From positions 42,156,470 through 42,220,469 of the forward strand of contig NC_053146.1 in the NCBI RefSeq assembly GCF_016808335.1: DNA of 64,000 bases, written 5' to 3'. The stretch's first letter is position 1. Each line of letters starts with the position of its first letter. The stretch comes from Panicum virgatum. Taxonomy: Eukaryota > Streptophyta > Magnoliopsida > Poales > Poaceae. The position numbers and the translations under genes are program-made. This document shows positions 44,270-55,363 of this stretch, piece by piece. The notes beneath the pieces were generated by a model. The model saw only the letters and a list, made by a program, of their open reading frames with translations. It was not told the DNA's origin and did no database searches.

Positions 44270-45813
44270 TGTTGGCGGTCGATTTCTATGATTTTTACCG
44301 CCAACATTTCTAAAGAATTCATGATTTGAGGGCCACACAAACTAAATCTGATTTGTATTAACGAGTTCCATAAGTTTTGGTGAGTATTTGAATGCAGGAA
44401 CAACATGTACAAAATTTGGCTAAAATGGGAGGAATCCCAGGCCGGCCGGCCTAGGCCAGGCCGGCCGGCCTATACCCCACGAAGTTTGATGCTCATCTTT
44501 GGTCATAGTGCTAATGAGCACAAATGCAAGCCAATCCAATGTGGTTTCATACAAAATGCACAAACCAAGACCGAAAGGCTTGAGCCATGACAAGATGGGT
44601 CCACCTGAAGTGACCAGACTGAGAAACAAATCATGGACCATCTTGTGAAGGAACTCATGAGCGTTGATTGACACGTCAGTGCAACAGACAGTTGACACGA
44701 GCCAGATCCAGGACGATCGGCCTACCAGAGGCCGGCCGGCCCCCTAACTGCAGCGTTGGACCAACGCAACCACTACCGACCTCCAGGAGTGATCAGGAGC
44801 GTTCAGCAGAAAGGCAATGGAATTTGGCGGAGATCCTATGCCGGCCGGCCTCACTTTTTCGGGCCACATGTGCAGCCTTCTAGAGGGAGATACACAACCG
44901 CCATGCATGTGTGGGCAGCTTGGCTTTCAAGCCAAGCAACCATAGCTTTGCTTACAAGCTAAGCAAACCTTAGCCTTGCTTACAAGCTAAGCCACCCACC
45001 TTGGAGGCCTATAAAAGGCAGCCCACACCCCCACTCTCAACACACCATTTGGAGAGGAGAAGAGCCTCAAACAAGATGTAGTCCATCTTAGAATAGGGAG
45101 AGTGCGAGGTGAGAGCTTTGGTGAAAACCAAGCTAAAGGAGCAGTGCTGAATTATTTCAGCCTTACTCCACTTTTGTAAGCCACCTCGGAGGAATGAATT
45201 ATCTTTGGAGTGAAGTTACTCGTCTCTCATCGGTATCTCGCTAGTCTTTCTCTTTACTTCAGTTACTTCTTTACTTTCTGTTATTGATCTGCGGGATCCC
45301 TAGTCTGCGTAAGTAGCAAGTTCTACTTATTTGAGAGTGCTCTCTGCCTTACCGGGAGGTAGGAGTACGTAACTCGATAGTTGTAGGCATGGTGGCCAAA
45401 CTGGGTTAGTTACATAGGGTTGTGTTCCACCCCACGGTACCGTTGTAGTAGGCAGCAGGTGGTGACAGCCCTGTCCATCCCTTGCAGTCCACCACGTTCG
45501 GGTGTTTTCATAGAAGTAGTGCCGACTACCGTTGGACTCCCTTCTCACCCCAGTCTGAGTCCTTCCCTGAGGCCACAGAAGTAGATCAAGACAGTTTAGT
45601 TTCAAGTCTTCTGGGTAATGAGTTGGCTAACCGTCGTTAGACCCTCTACCCACTTACCTCTCTTCCCCTGATGGGTCCGGTTGAACTAGTTCTAGACCTA
45701 GTCGAAGCTTTACCGTTCCTTGGATTCGATATCCCAGGTATACTCCCTGGTGAAAGCTACATCGGTCTCTGTGTGCTTACGGAGTAATTCGTATTGGCTA
45801 AGGAGTGCCAACA
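44270..45813 (+). repeat. 3' LTR of element A
   Basis: 1544 bp, TGTTGGCGGTC to GTGCCAACA, aligned to the 5' copy except for the solo LTR and the extra 60-bp unit there. Has AGGCCGGCCGGCC pairs at 44440-44472. Confidence 0.95.
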
Positions 45814-45818
45814 CCCCC

Positions 45819-47148
45819 ACGACTCCACTGCGGGCAGTCCTTGGCCCAGTGGCAGGGCCTGCCACAGTTGTGGCAAGCTTCGTCTCATGCTACCTTGGGC
45901 CAATCAGCGGCGCCGCCCAGAGCGCCTCCGCGGGCGCCACCCTCGACGCTCCCTCGTGCTCCGGCCTGGGCACCTCCGTACCCCTTGCACGGCTTGCGGC
46001 ACTTGCGGCCACCAGTCGAGGAAGAGGGCTCCCCCCTTCTTCCCGTCACCGCACCAGGACTCCCACTGCTCCTGAGTGAGGTGGAGCTTCCTGCCGATGG
46101 AGATACCTCCTGAGGGAGGCTGTGGCTCGTCGCTGTCGAAGACCTTGATGCGACCTAATGCCTCCTCGATCGTCATGGTGGAGAGGTTGAGTAGAGACTC
46201 GATCGAGCGAGCGGTCTGCCTATACCTCTCGGGGACGCAGCGGAAGAGCTTCTCGACAGCTCTCTCCTCGTTGTAGGTGTCATCGCCGAACGTCACCATC
46301 TTCACCTGGCTTGAAGGCCAGGTTGTCCCACTCCTTGCGAAGCGCCTGCAATTTGGACTTGCGAGCACGGTCGCTACCGATGAGAGCCACAGCGATGGCG
46401 TCCCAGGCCTCCTTGGCAGTCTCCTTCTCGGAAAGCGAGAACTGCATCACGAGAGGGACTGTTACGATGAGCGCATCCAGCGCCCGACAATCTTCGTCGT
46501 AGTCGACGTCGTCATACTGGACAACATCCCACATGTGCCGCACCTGGAGCCTCACCCTCATCACCACAGCCCACTAGACGTAGTTGGACTTGGTGAGTGT
46601 TGGCCACCTGCCGCTGGGACCAGCGTCCCTGACCACCGCATGGATGCCGTGGTAGCCAGGGGTGCCACCATGCGCAGCCCAGCCAGGGGCGCCGCCGCCT
46701 CCGTCTTGCGCACCGCCACCAGGGGCGCTGCCGCCGCCCTGCACGTCACTGCTAGGGGCATTGCACGCGCGCCCGTCCGGGCTGCCACCTTCACGTCCGC
46801 GCCCTGGGCTGCCGCCACGCGCACGCCCGTCTGGAATGCCGCCGCCGCGCCTGCGGGAGTGCACGGTTGCCCATAGCATCGTCCGCTATCGCGCCACCTC
46901 CCTTACCATCCGGAGCTCCAAGTCGGCGCTATCACCGGCGAAGACAGTGCTGCTGGCGCTGCTACCGCGCAGGACCGCAACATCTGCTGCTGCTGCACGT
47001 GCGGCATCCGTGGCCGCCTCTGCCTCCACTTCCGCCCTCGCCGCTGCTAGCTCCACCGCCACCAGCCTTGCTGCCCTTGCCACCGCTGCAGCGGCCTTCG
47101 CTGCTGCTCGCTCGTGTTCCTCTACCGCGGCGAGCTCGGCGTCCTCCT
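45819..47148 (-). pseudogene. Copia gag, 5' part of the polyprotein
   Basis: Open from about 47148 on the minus strand: an Ala/Arg/Glu-rich leader (47148-46886), a frame change near 46885, then a Gly-rich piece. The gag core is LTKSNYV, then a TAG in place of the next residue, then MRVRLQVRHMWDVV. UBN2-type capsid pieces follow (KETAKEAWDAIAVALIGSD, then YNEERAVEKLFRCVPERY). A zinc knuckle CX2CX4HX4C (CHNCGRPCHWAKDC) lies at about 45875-45833 in a frame different from the preceding piece. Element A interrupts directly after it, at the codons for S-R-G-G. The start codon was not found because a stop lies just upstream (47149-47151). Confidence 0.8.
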
Positions 47149-47396
47149 AGAGCCACGCACTCGAGACGACAGAGCACCAAGACAGTCCTGCAGACATGGC
47201 ACGCCACAGGAGGGCTGCTGTGTGGGGAAGAGGCTGCCTCGGACGAGCTGCTGCTCGTCTGTGCAGGGGAGGAAGGAGGAGCAGGGCTACAACAGGTGCT
47301 GCTACAACTGCTGCTGTGCTAGCTATTGCTGTTTGTGGCTGCTGCTGCGCTTGGGAGGGAGAAGAGCAGGAGGTGTCCAACCTACAGGATAGTACG

Positions 47397-47408
47397 GCCC
47401 GAATACCA
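47397..47408 (-). other. Copia primer-binding site (initiator Met tRNA type)
   Basis: The minus strand reads TGGTATTCGGGC two bases after the LTR end, close to the standard TGGTATCAGAGC. Confidence 0.65.
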
Positions 47409-47410
47409 GA

Positions 47411-47617
47411 TGTTAGAAGCTCAATTTTTACTCTCACTGAGCTGAGAGGATGACAGTGGACTTGGGGCAATTTTCTGGATTTTCTTTCTCAGAAACACAC
47501 AGCCATGCTCTCCACGGGAGAGGTGGTTACACATTTATACAAAAGACTGCAGGGCAGCCAAGGACACTAGTCCAAGATGCTAAGTGCTAGTCCTAACTGC
47601 TGACCTCTAGGACCACT
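47411..47617 (-). repeat. Copia 5' LTR, truncated at its upstream side
   Basis: On + it begins TGTTAGAAG, the inverse of an LTR end CTTCTAACA. A minus-strand TATA box (GTATAAATGT) is at 47531-47540. It runs into sequence of another element near 47617 with no matching CA end, so the upstream U3 part is missing. Confidence 0.7.
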
Positions 47618-47677
47618 ATTGGCATTTCTTAGCGTAATCACTAGGAACAGGGGTGTCCCTAGCAACGGTGCTAGAAA
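47618..47677 (-). other. Stray internal sequence with a primer site, outside the LTR of element C
   Basis: TGGCATTTCTTAGCGTAATC and GGTGTCCCTAGCAACGGTGC match 55304-55363, the leader of element C next to its 5' LTR. It sits on the outer side of the left LTR, where target DNA should be. The primer site is 47655-47673. Confidence 0.75.
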
Positions 47678-49156
47678 TGTCGGGTTGGTATGTCTTAACG
47701 TTTATAGAAAGATCCTCAAGTGCACGGATATACCGTTGTAGCATTTCACCCGAAAATATTCAAGGTATCGTTATTTATATTTTCCCAAGGGATGGCGAGA
47801 TTGTGTAAAGATATTTACTAGTTACATAACCATGTCTTTATGAAATAAGGTGCAGACTGCTGATTATATAGGGGTAAGTGATAAATAAAGGATAATCAGG
47901 GGTAATGTGACACACACAGAACATCCAACTCTCATGAATAAAGAATAAACAAGCACACCTAAGGTTAGTGGGAGCATAGGCACAGATCCTAGTATACTAT
48001 TCATGTTAGCAGATAAGTTACGTTAGCCACATGCTTAGAGCTGCAGGTGCCGGGAAATTAGAGACATCGGGGAGAATGACCAGCATTGGAGAACATCCAG
48101 TCCCATTTTATCTTTGCATGAACTCCAACATGATATCCGAACATCGGGAAGTACGCTAACCGAGAAGCAGCTTCCCGGCGGACCGACAGGGCTGTCACCA
48201 TCGGTGGTCTACCCCAGTCAAACCGTGGAGCACCATCATATCCAAGGGATCCCGCATACCCGGGCACCATGCCCGCATATGAGGTCACTACCCTAGCACC
48301 CCTGGGTCCCCCACCCTTCGGATGGACAGGTAAGATGCTAAGGTAAGCCCGAAAGCACAACGAACCGATATCCTTACCCAGATCATCTAGTCTAAGTAAG
48401 CAACTAGAATAACTTGATAAAGCACAGATCAAGGCTAAGCATGCTAAGAACATAGCAAGATAACCAAGAATGAACTCAGTATGAATTGAATAACGAGAGT
48501 TGGAATACAAAGCCATACCAGAGGCCGAGGATTGCTCGCCGACTCCGAGGACGATGGGATTTGCTAAAAAGATGAAGTACTAGCCTAGCTCCACTACCCT
48601 AAGGAGTACAAATCACAAGAGAGTGAGAGAGAGAGAGGCCTTCAAATGGTGTGTGTGGTGAGTGGCATGAGAGGCCTCTTATATAGCTTGTGGAGGTCGG
48701 TTCCAGCCATCTTCATAGATGGAAACATGCCAAACTGCCATCAGGAGGATAAGATCAGCCTTCCCGCCAAAATGCACCTGGACAGGTGCTCGTCTAGGTT
48801 CGACCGAACCCCTGGTTCGGCCGACCCCACCTTGCCGCCTCTGGCCACCGTCTTTCTCTGGTACACTACCTGGTGGGCCCTGATGTTGGTACATCGGTGC
48901 CGGGGCTTCGTTGGTCGGTTTGGTCTGTTTTGTGGGCCTCTTTTGCATGTGTTACGCAGGACGCGATCTTCTACGACTTTGTCTACGTGTTCTTCATGTT
49001 TTCTTCTTATTCCGGACTTGTGCTCCTAAAAACATAAATCTTCGAAAACAACTGTGGAGCTAGGTTAGTGATACAAATATGCGAGTAAGAGGTATGATTT
49101 TCCTTCTTTTATGAGTATAGTTGACGGTCATATTTCGCACTTAACGACCGTCAACA
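47678..49156 (-). repeat. 3' LTR of element C (left copy)
   Basis: 1479 bp, TGTCGGGTTGG to CGACCGTCAACA. Minus-strand TATA box CTATATAAGA at 48678-48687. Inside are TTCGACCGAACC and GTTCGGCCGACC near 48797-48825. Followed on the right by the purine tract (minus strand GGCTAGCTTGGGGGTG). Confidence 0.92.
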
Positions 49157-51120
49157 CACCCCCAAGCTAGCCTTTTGCTCATCCCGAGCAAAACAAGGCG
49201 CTTGTTGTTGATCAGAAGTTGCTAAGATGTTGAATTTCCAACTTATACTTAGGTACAACCAAATGCTTCTTACCTTGATTTTGAATAAGTTGGCCTTTGT
49301 TCTTACCTCTTACCTTACTCCTGTGGAGCTTATAGCTTCACCTCATCTTTGGCGGTTGAGAGTCAGAACGGTATCATAAAGTGCTCATATTTCTTTCTCT
49401 TTAGTTCAACCGTCAATCCTGAGGTTTTGTAAAGTTTTTCAAAAGAATTTTATAAAGTTCCTCGGATGATCTCTCGGATCGCTCAATGTGTATAATTCCT
49501 TACCAAGGTTTTTTATTGTGCCTTTCTTCCTCAACCTATCTCTAATGTCTATTTTTGTGGAGCTGTAGGTATGGAGGATTTGAAGGCATACTTGCTTCTC
49601 ATATTTTGCTAAGTCAAAGACCGGATCCAAAGGAGAAACAAGTCATAAACCTTGATCAAGATGTGCAAGTGTGTAGATATTTTTTGGTGGATGGTGTATG
49701 AACTCCTTTGTATGGACCATCTCTGTTTTTCTTCTTTTTGGATAAGGGCTATCTTTTCTCTCTTTTCTCTTTTTTTTTGACATGCCTAAGCATGTGGCAT
49801 ACCTTCTTTGGGTATGCATCTTTTCTCTTTTTTTTTGACATGCCGAAGCATGTGGCATACCTTCTTTGGGTATGCATCTTTTATTTTCTTTTTGTGTAGC
49901 CCCATATCCTTGATATATTTTGAGAGAGAGTGGTGTCATACATAAACATGGAGTTTTATTTTGTGAACGGATGGATGTTTGCTTACTTCAGGTGTAGAAG
50001 CATAGCATGTGGTGGAAACGTGTACGTGATCTTGATCATGGGAGTATGAAATGGATCGCACTAAGGGTCACAACAATTTGACAAAGCTCAATGAGATAGC
50101 AAGCTGCATATGTAGAAGGTTTTGTAATAAAAACAACATATGGCTTTAAATAGGAATTTCATATCATCGAGGAACTTTATTATATTTTTATATTTTTAAA
50201 ATTAAATATTCCGGATATCAAGCATCACATAAGAGAAGATCATAGCCACTCTACTTAACCATATCATAACTCACAACAATTTAGATTTGGATCATGTTTT
50301 TTTTTCTACCCACAAGTTTTAAGTTGAAGGTTTGAACTTTTAAGCCAACGAACCCAAAACTAGGTAGAGTATAAGGTTGTAACTAAGCTTATGAAGGAAA
50401 TTAACAGAGCAACTATTCATCATCTCAACATGAAAAACTTACACCATGCTTACTACACATATTAAAAATATATTTTTGGTGTTTCTAAGTTTTGCAAATT
50501 TTATTTGTTTTTAGTTATGCAAATTTTTATGGATTTTCTGGTTTTGCAAATTTTTATGGGTTTCATGCAAGGTTATGAAAGCAATAAAGATAAATGATAC
50601 AAGTTACCTCTCGTGGGGGTCCTCCCCCAAGCTAGCTTCAAGCTCATTATGGCTGGTCGGGGGTTGAAACCCGTCCAGTGGCAGTAGGCCCTCCACTCCT
50701 CCTGTCACTGCAACTACAACTGCTCCATGTCGTGGAGTCTCTCTCCAGTGTGACGCTGTCATGCTTGGGTTGTATCGATGTGTTGGTGCAGCGTCTCTTG
50801 TATGTTGCCGCTTTGAACACGCAGCTCAGCTAGCTGCTGGGTGATGGCGCCGAAACCTCGGGACGAGGTCGTCCGTCTGATGAGGTTCGAGCCTCCGCTG
50901 GAGCTGGAACTGGTGGACTGGCGGCTTGGTTCCTGCCGTGCCCACTCCTTAGTGCTGGCACTGTGCCATGACAAACCACTGGCCTAATGCTGATGTGAGT
51001 GTTGTGGCTGCAGAGGCGGTGGTGTCGGTTCTGCTTCCCTTCTGTTTCTGCTTCTCTTCTGGTTCTGCTTCTTGTCATCCTACCAGGTAAACCAGAAGAT
51101 CTATGCCTATGAGCTCCTTC
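49157..51120 (-). repeat. 3' noncoding region of element C with the shared block
   Basis: 49430-50180 carries the block also found at 28080 and 15040. Two tandem units of about 60 bp with GCATGTGGCATACC and TTCTTTGGGTATGCATC lie at 49787 and 49847. 50200-50600 is AT-rich; 50630-51120 leads to the end of the late ORF. No gene seen. Confidence 0.7.
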
Positions 51121-52199
51121 TCATGGGACGAGAGGGATGGTTAGCGAATGGCAATTATACAAATGGAACTCCGCATTGGGCAGCGGAATCTCATTTGTAA
51201 AGCCCAAGTAGAAGAAAATCAAAGAGTCATTCGGGCCTCTCTTGAGTGTGTGACCTTGGATCAAATAAGCCTCGTCGATATACGCACAGTCGCCCTCAAT
51301 GAAAGGAATAGAATTCAACTCTAAGGCACCGACACGTGTAGCGATACGAGTAATCAAAGAAGTGCACTCAATAGGACCCGTCATCTTGAAATTTGAAAGC
51401 CATTGCTTAACCAAAGCTTGTGGGGGGAGATTTTGATCTTGTTGACCATGGCATATAGAATGAGCAACTCATCGTTGTGCACGGGTCAGACGTCATCTCT
51501 TGGAAAGAGAGTGATGGTTAACCACTTGTACATCAACTGAAGAGTCGGATTATGAATGTTGTTGCATCGAGGTGCAAACTTACCATGGACAACATGACCC
51601 GAAATCTTGCCCCAAAATTCATGTCGATTAAAACCGTGGCAAGTTTGCTCAAGAGAAATTGGCCAGTGTTTGTTGAAATCGAGGTGGCCGGCAAAAGTTT
51701 TCCAAGAAAGCAAATACTCTTTCCCGAAAAGTCAAAAATAAACCCCGTTTTCCATCTCCCGAAGCGTGCAAAGAAATTGGATGGTGAGGAGCCGAGAACC
51801 ATACTCCTCAACAGGAACGAAGTTATCCCATCCAATTGCATGCCAAACGTTAGAGAAGTCTTCATACATACTCGTTTTGATGAGGAGATCCGAATCGAAT
51901 GCTCGGGTGTGGACGAAGCTTCGGTTCTTGAGGATGGCGTAGCCTTGTCGTTCACAATCATCTCGCAAGTCCAGGTAGGGGGCATCTTCTGCGTCAATCT
52001 CTATGGCCTCGGCATGCGGTTCGGCTTGCATCTCTTCGTATTGTTCTTCTTCCTCATAGTCCATCGTGCTTGGTGTAGGCGTAGGTTTGGGTGTGTACGA
52101 GCTTGAGCCACCCCGAGAACAGGATGAGCTTCCACCCGTCATCTTCTTGAATGCGACAGAGACCTTCCGCCATAAGCCTTTCATGATAGAGCAAAACAA
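51121..52199 (-). pseudogene. Late ORF of element C (plant transposon-protein family, PF20167-like)
   Basis: Starts at Met 52199. The N-terminal 60 residues are Ser/Pro/Glu-rich. Then comes FVHTRAFDSDLLIK and LLTIQFLCTLREMENG, where the reading shifts at about 51730. It continues FAGHLDFNKHWPISL, FWGKISGHVVHGKFAP, then after another shift TSLITRIATRVGALEL and IDEAYLIQGHTL. This order (R-x-F.., then a FL-x-T-L-R block, FW..I.G, IG/R-pocket) recalls the protein called putative plant transposon protein in grass Athila-type elements. Its role is unknown. At least two frame changes; not functional as read. Confidence 0.6.
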
Positions 52200-53063
52200 A
52201 ATACGTGCAACTCGAAACAGGTTACATTAGTGAAACCGAAATGAATGTTCTTACCCGTTATTGGCTCCTTCTTTCTTGCAGCAAAGAAATGAGAGAGAGA
52301 GAGGTCTCTTGAAATCAAATCTTGAGCAAAAATTCAATGAAAACCCGAGAGCAATGTTTGAGAGAGTTTGAGAAGGAGTGAGTGAGTGAGAGTTGAGTGT
52401 GAGAGCTCAACACCTACTTATCGGCCTCTATTTTAAGAGAGAATGACCGGGCACCGTTGTAAGGGACAAGCCTCAACGGCTAGTGACCGTTGGAGAAGGA
52501 TGGGCCCACTAGCCGTTGGTAGGGGGTCGGCCGACCCTAGGGTTCGGCCGAACCCTAGGTGGCCCTCCCTGCTGATAGCCAGGGCCCACTACCCTTCTAA
52601 CGGTCATATACCTTTTAAACTTTGGTGCTGGCCAAACTTTGCTTCGAAAAGATGTTCAAATTTATTTTCCAAAGGATTTTAATGCTCAGAAATATTTTTT
52701 TGGATTTTTGTGAAAAATAGAAAAAGTGCTAGAAAAGTTTCTAGCATGCATGAGTGTTTTGAAAATTCAAATATGCAGTGGGAAAATCGAAAAAGTCGAG
52801 AAAATCAAAATGGTGAAAGTAAATATGAGATACATACCGATTTACCTTCGGCAAGGGCTCGTCGTTTTGAGTCTGACGACCGGGACGTTTCTCCTACTTT
52901 GGTCACCACTGTTCGGCTCATTCTGGAGAATTGGACGAGAACGAACTTGCGACCTTACGCCACACCTTCTTGGTTGTCTTTGTGGATCGTGTGGTCATAG
53001 GATCTTGATTAGGAAACGTCGCTTCGGCTTTTTCTTGTGTGCTTGGCCTGGATTTGATGTTGA
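52200..53063 (-). other. Noncoding gap of element C where pol would be
   Basis: Between protease and late ORF. Contains CCCTAGGGTTCGGCCGAACC (52535-52556), a palindrome-like CG-rich patch, and a minus-strand AT-rich patch. No pol motif found. Confidence 0.6.
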
Positions 53064-55146
53064 TCATTTTTCCTTCTGGGGCCGGAATGGGAATTTTTCT
53101 TCTTTCCCATTGATGTTGAAGCGGATTTCTCCAACTCCCACATCGATGTGTGCTCCAGTAGTGCTCAGGAATGGCCGCCCAAGGATGAGCAGTGTCTCTT
53201 TTGATATTTCCATGTCGAGCACTACGAAGTCAACTGGGATGAAGTAGTCTCGAACTCTGACTGGAACGTCTTCAGTGATTCCCTTTGGATAGCGGACTGA
53301 AGAGTCTGCTAGCTGGAGGTGCATCGGTGTTGGCGTTAGATGCGTGAAGTTGAGCTTGTCGAAGACGACCTTAGGCATTACGCAGACACTAGCCCCATGG
53401 TCACACAAGGCATTGCCGAAGTGTTGAGTCCCAATCGAACAATTGATCGTTGGGCATCCCGGGTCTTCTTTCTTCTTTGGAGGTTGGTTGAGTATAGCAA
53501 CGCTACATTCTTCCGTAAGCTTGACAACCTCTAATGTGGGCAGCAGTCGCTTGTTGTTGATGATGTTCTTGATGTAGCGGGTGTTAGTTGGTACATGCAT
53601 TACGTCCAGCAATGGGATGTTGACATGTATCTTCTGGATCATCTCAACAAAACGAGTGAACTGCTCGTCCACGGTGATCTTGTTTCCGGGAAGCAAACAT
53701 GAGGAAGCTTGTATCGAATGTTTTCCGTGGATTTTCTTCCTCGGGTTCTTTAGAGTCATCATGTTTTGGAGATTCTTCCTCCTCTACTTGTGGCCTAGCT
53801 GCTTTTTCTGCATGGTTAGGATGCAGTGGATCACGAGTGGACTTAGCACCCCTCGTGGTCACCGCATTTATCTTTTCTGAAAAGGAAACAACAGCAACTA
53901 TTTGCGCAAGTTGTGTTTCTATCATTTTATTGAAACTTAATTGGTTTTTAATTGCAGAAGAGAGAGTTTCAACTTTAGCATTTATATTTTCCAAAATTTT
54001 ATCTTTGGCAGCAAGCTTTTTGTTTAAAGATTCATTTATTTTAGCTTGGCCAAAAACTAGATCTCTCAAGGAGGGTTGGTTCGAATTGAAATTTGAGTTA
54101 AAATTGTTACCTCCTCCTTGTGGACGGAACCTGGTGTTGTTGTTGTTGATGTAGGCTGCGTCTTCACGGGTCTCAGGGCAGTCATTCCCCGAGTGTCCAC
54201 CATCACCACAAACCTCGCACATTAAGTATGAGTTCATGGCATGGACGGGAACGGGCATATGTTGCCGGTTCCCTTCATCGAATTTCTTTAGTAGGAGGTC
54301 CAGCTTGGCGGCGAGCATGTCCGTCTCCTTGACGGTATGCATTCCGCCCTTTGTTCTGGGCTGGGAACATTCCTCATTCTAGCCTTGGATGGAGACCATC
54401 TTTTCAATTAAGACTGTAGCCTTGGCAATTGTCAAGTCGAGATAGGCTCCTCCACCAGCGGCATCAAGATGGGCTCTGGATATCGTTGTTAGCCCATTAT
54501 AGAAACTTTGGAGTATGAGCCACTCGTCCATCCCATGATGAGGACAGGCGAGTATGTATTTTTGAAGTCTCTCCCAAGCTTTTGGGATGGATTCCATCCC
54601 TGTCTGCTGGAAACTTGATATTCTTCCACGTAGGGCATTCGTTTTGCCCAATGGGAAGAATTTTGCGAGGAACGCCGTGGAACATTTGTCCCATGTGCTG
54701 ATGGCTTCCTTGTTCTGATAAAACCACTGTTTCGCCTTCCCCAGGAGGGAGAAAGGAAACAGATGAAGCCTGATGGCGTCAATCGTAACGCCCCGTATGG
54801 TTACGATCTTACATAACTCCAGAAAATTCTGGAGATGGGCGTTGACGTCCTCATTTGGTTTGCCACAGAATGGGCTAGCCTGCACCATGTTTATGAGGCT
54901 GGACTTCAGCTCAAAGTTCACGTCCCCAACATTAACATTGGGTCCAGTTGACACATTGGCAGCTGAGGGGATGGAGAAGTCGCGGAGAGTCTTCTCAGCC
55001 ATGGGTTCGGTGATTGTTGATGGTGCTTGAAGAGCTGGTTCGCTTGTCGACTGCGAGAGCGGAGGAGGGACGACTCGAGGTCGGACCCTTCTCACGAGTT
55101 TCTCGGGATTTTCAGTGAAGTTTGTCGGCAAGGAGAAACCAGACAT
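53064..55146 (-). pseudogene. Gag-protease of element C
   Basis: Met 55146 opens a capsid-type gag: FPFSLLGKAKQWFYQ, then WDKCSTAFLAKFFP and SFYNGLTTISRAHLDAAGG, typical of Athila gag. A TAG at 54376-54378 interrupts. A second segment (54342-53644) has a CX2CX4HX4C zinc knuckle (CEVCGDGGHSGNDC), an Asn-rich patch and a coiled coil. A frame change near 53700 leads to the protease segment (53762-53064): GNALCDHGASVCVMP, with the D-x-G-A-S active-site pattern, and ILGRPFLSTTGAHIDV, the usual second motif. Two lesions in an otherwise well-kept gene suggest a fairly young element. Confidence 0.85.
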
Positions 55147-55340
55147 ACACTACCCTATTTTCATCCAATCAGGAGAAAACAAAAAAGATAAACACATTAG
55201 CCTGTATAAGCAGTAGCTACGTCTTACTCATATTGCCAGGTTTATGTGCTTAGTAAAATCTTTACACCTAGTGCCATTCCCGGCAACGGCGCTAGAAATG
55301 CTTGTTGACATTTCTTAGCACAATCACTAGGAACGGAGGT

Positions 55341-55359
55341 GTCCCTAGCAACGGCGCCA
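55341..55359 (-). other. Primer-binding site of element C
   Basis: The minus strand reads TGGCGCCGTTGCTAGGGAC, the tRNA-Asp type with two changes, four bases after the LTR end. A second, closer match (GCGCCGTTGCCGGGAATGG) lies 70 bp further in at 55268-55287. Confidence 0.8.
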
Positions 55360-55363
55360 GAAA

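Larger units (their letters stand above)
36111..45813 (+). mobile_element. Athila-like gypsy element A, complete with ends
   Basis: Inserted in the copia gag with a perfect 5-bp target duplication CCCCC (36106-36110 and 45814-45818). LTRs at 36111-39153 (swollen by a solo LTR) and 44270-45813. Primer site at 39161 and purine tract before 44270 both place it on the plus strand. The interior keeps degraded protease, RT, RNase H and integrase remains. Confidence 0.93.
32901..47617 (-). mobile_element. Ty1/copia element, nested and end-truncated
   Basis: On the minus strand: 5' LTR part (47411 to about 47617), primer site, gag (47148-45819), then an inserted Athila-like element (36111-45813), then the rest of the polyprotein (36110-32939) and a 38-bp scrap of the 3' LTR. 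Copia order is protease, integrase, RT, RNase H, as seen. Both outer ends are damaged, so no target duplication can be read. Confidence 0.88.

Noticed and set aside
46277..46876. 199-codon ORF on +
   Set aside because: Antisense shadow of copia gag in GC-rich DNA.
51552..52106. 184-codon ORF on +
   Set aside because: Antisense of the late ORF of element C; the minus frame has the family-like motifs.
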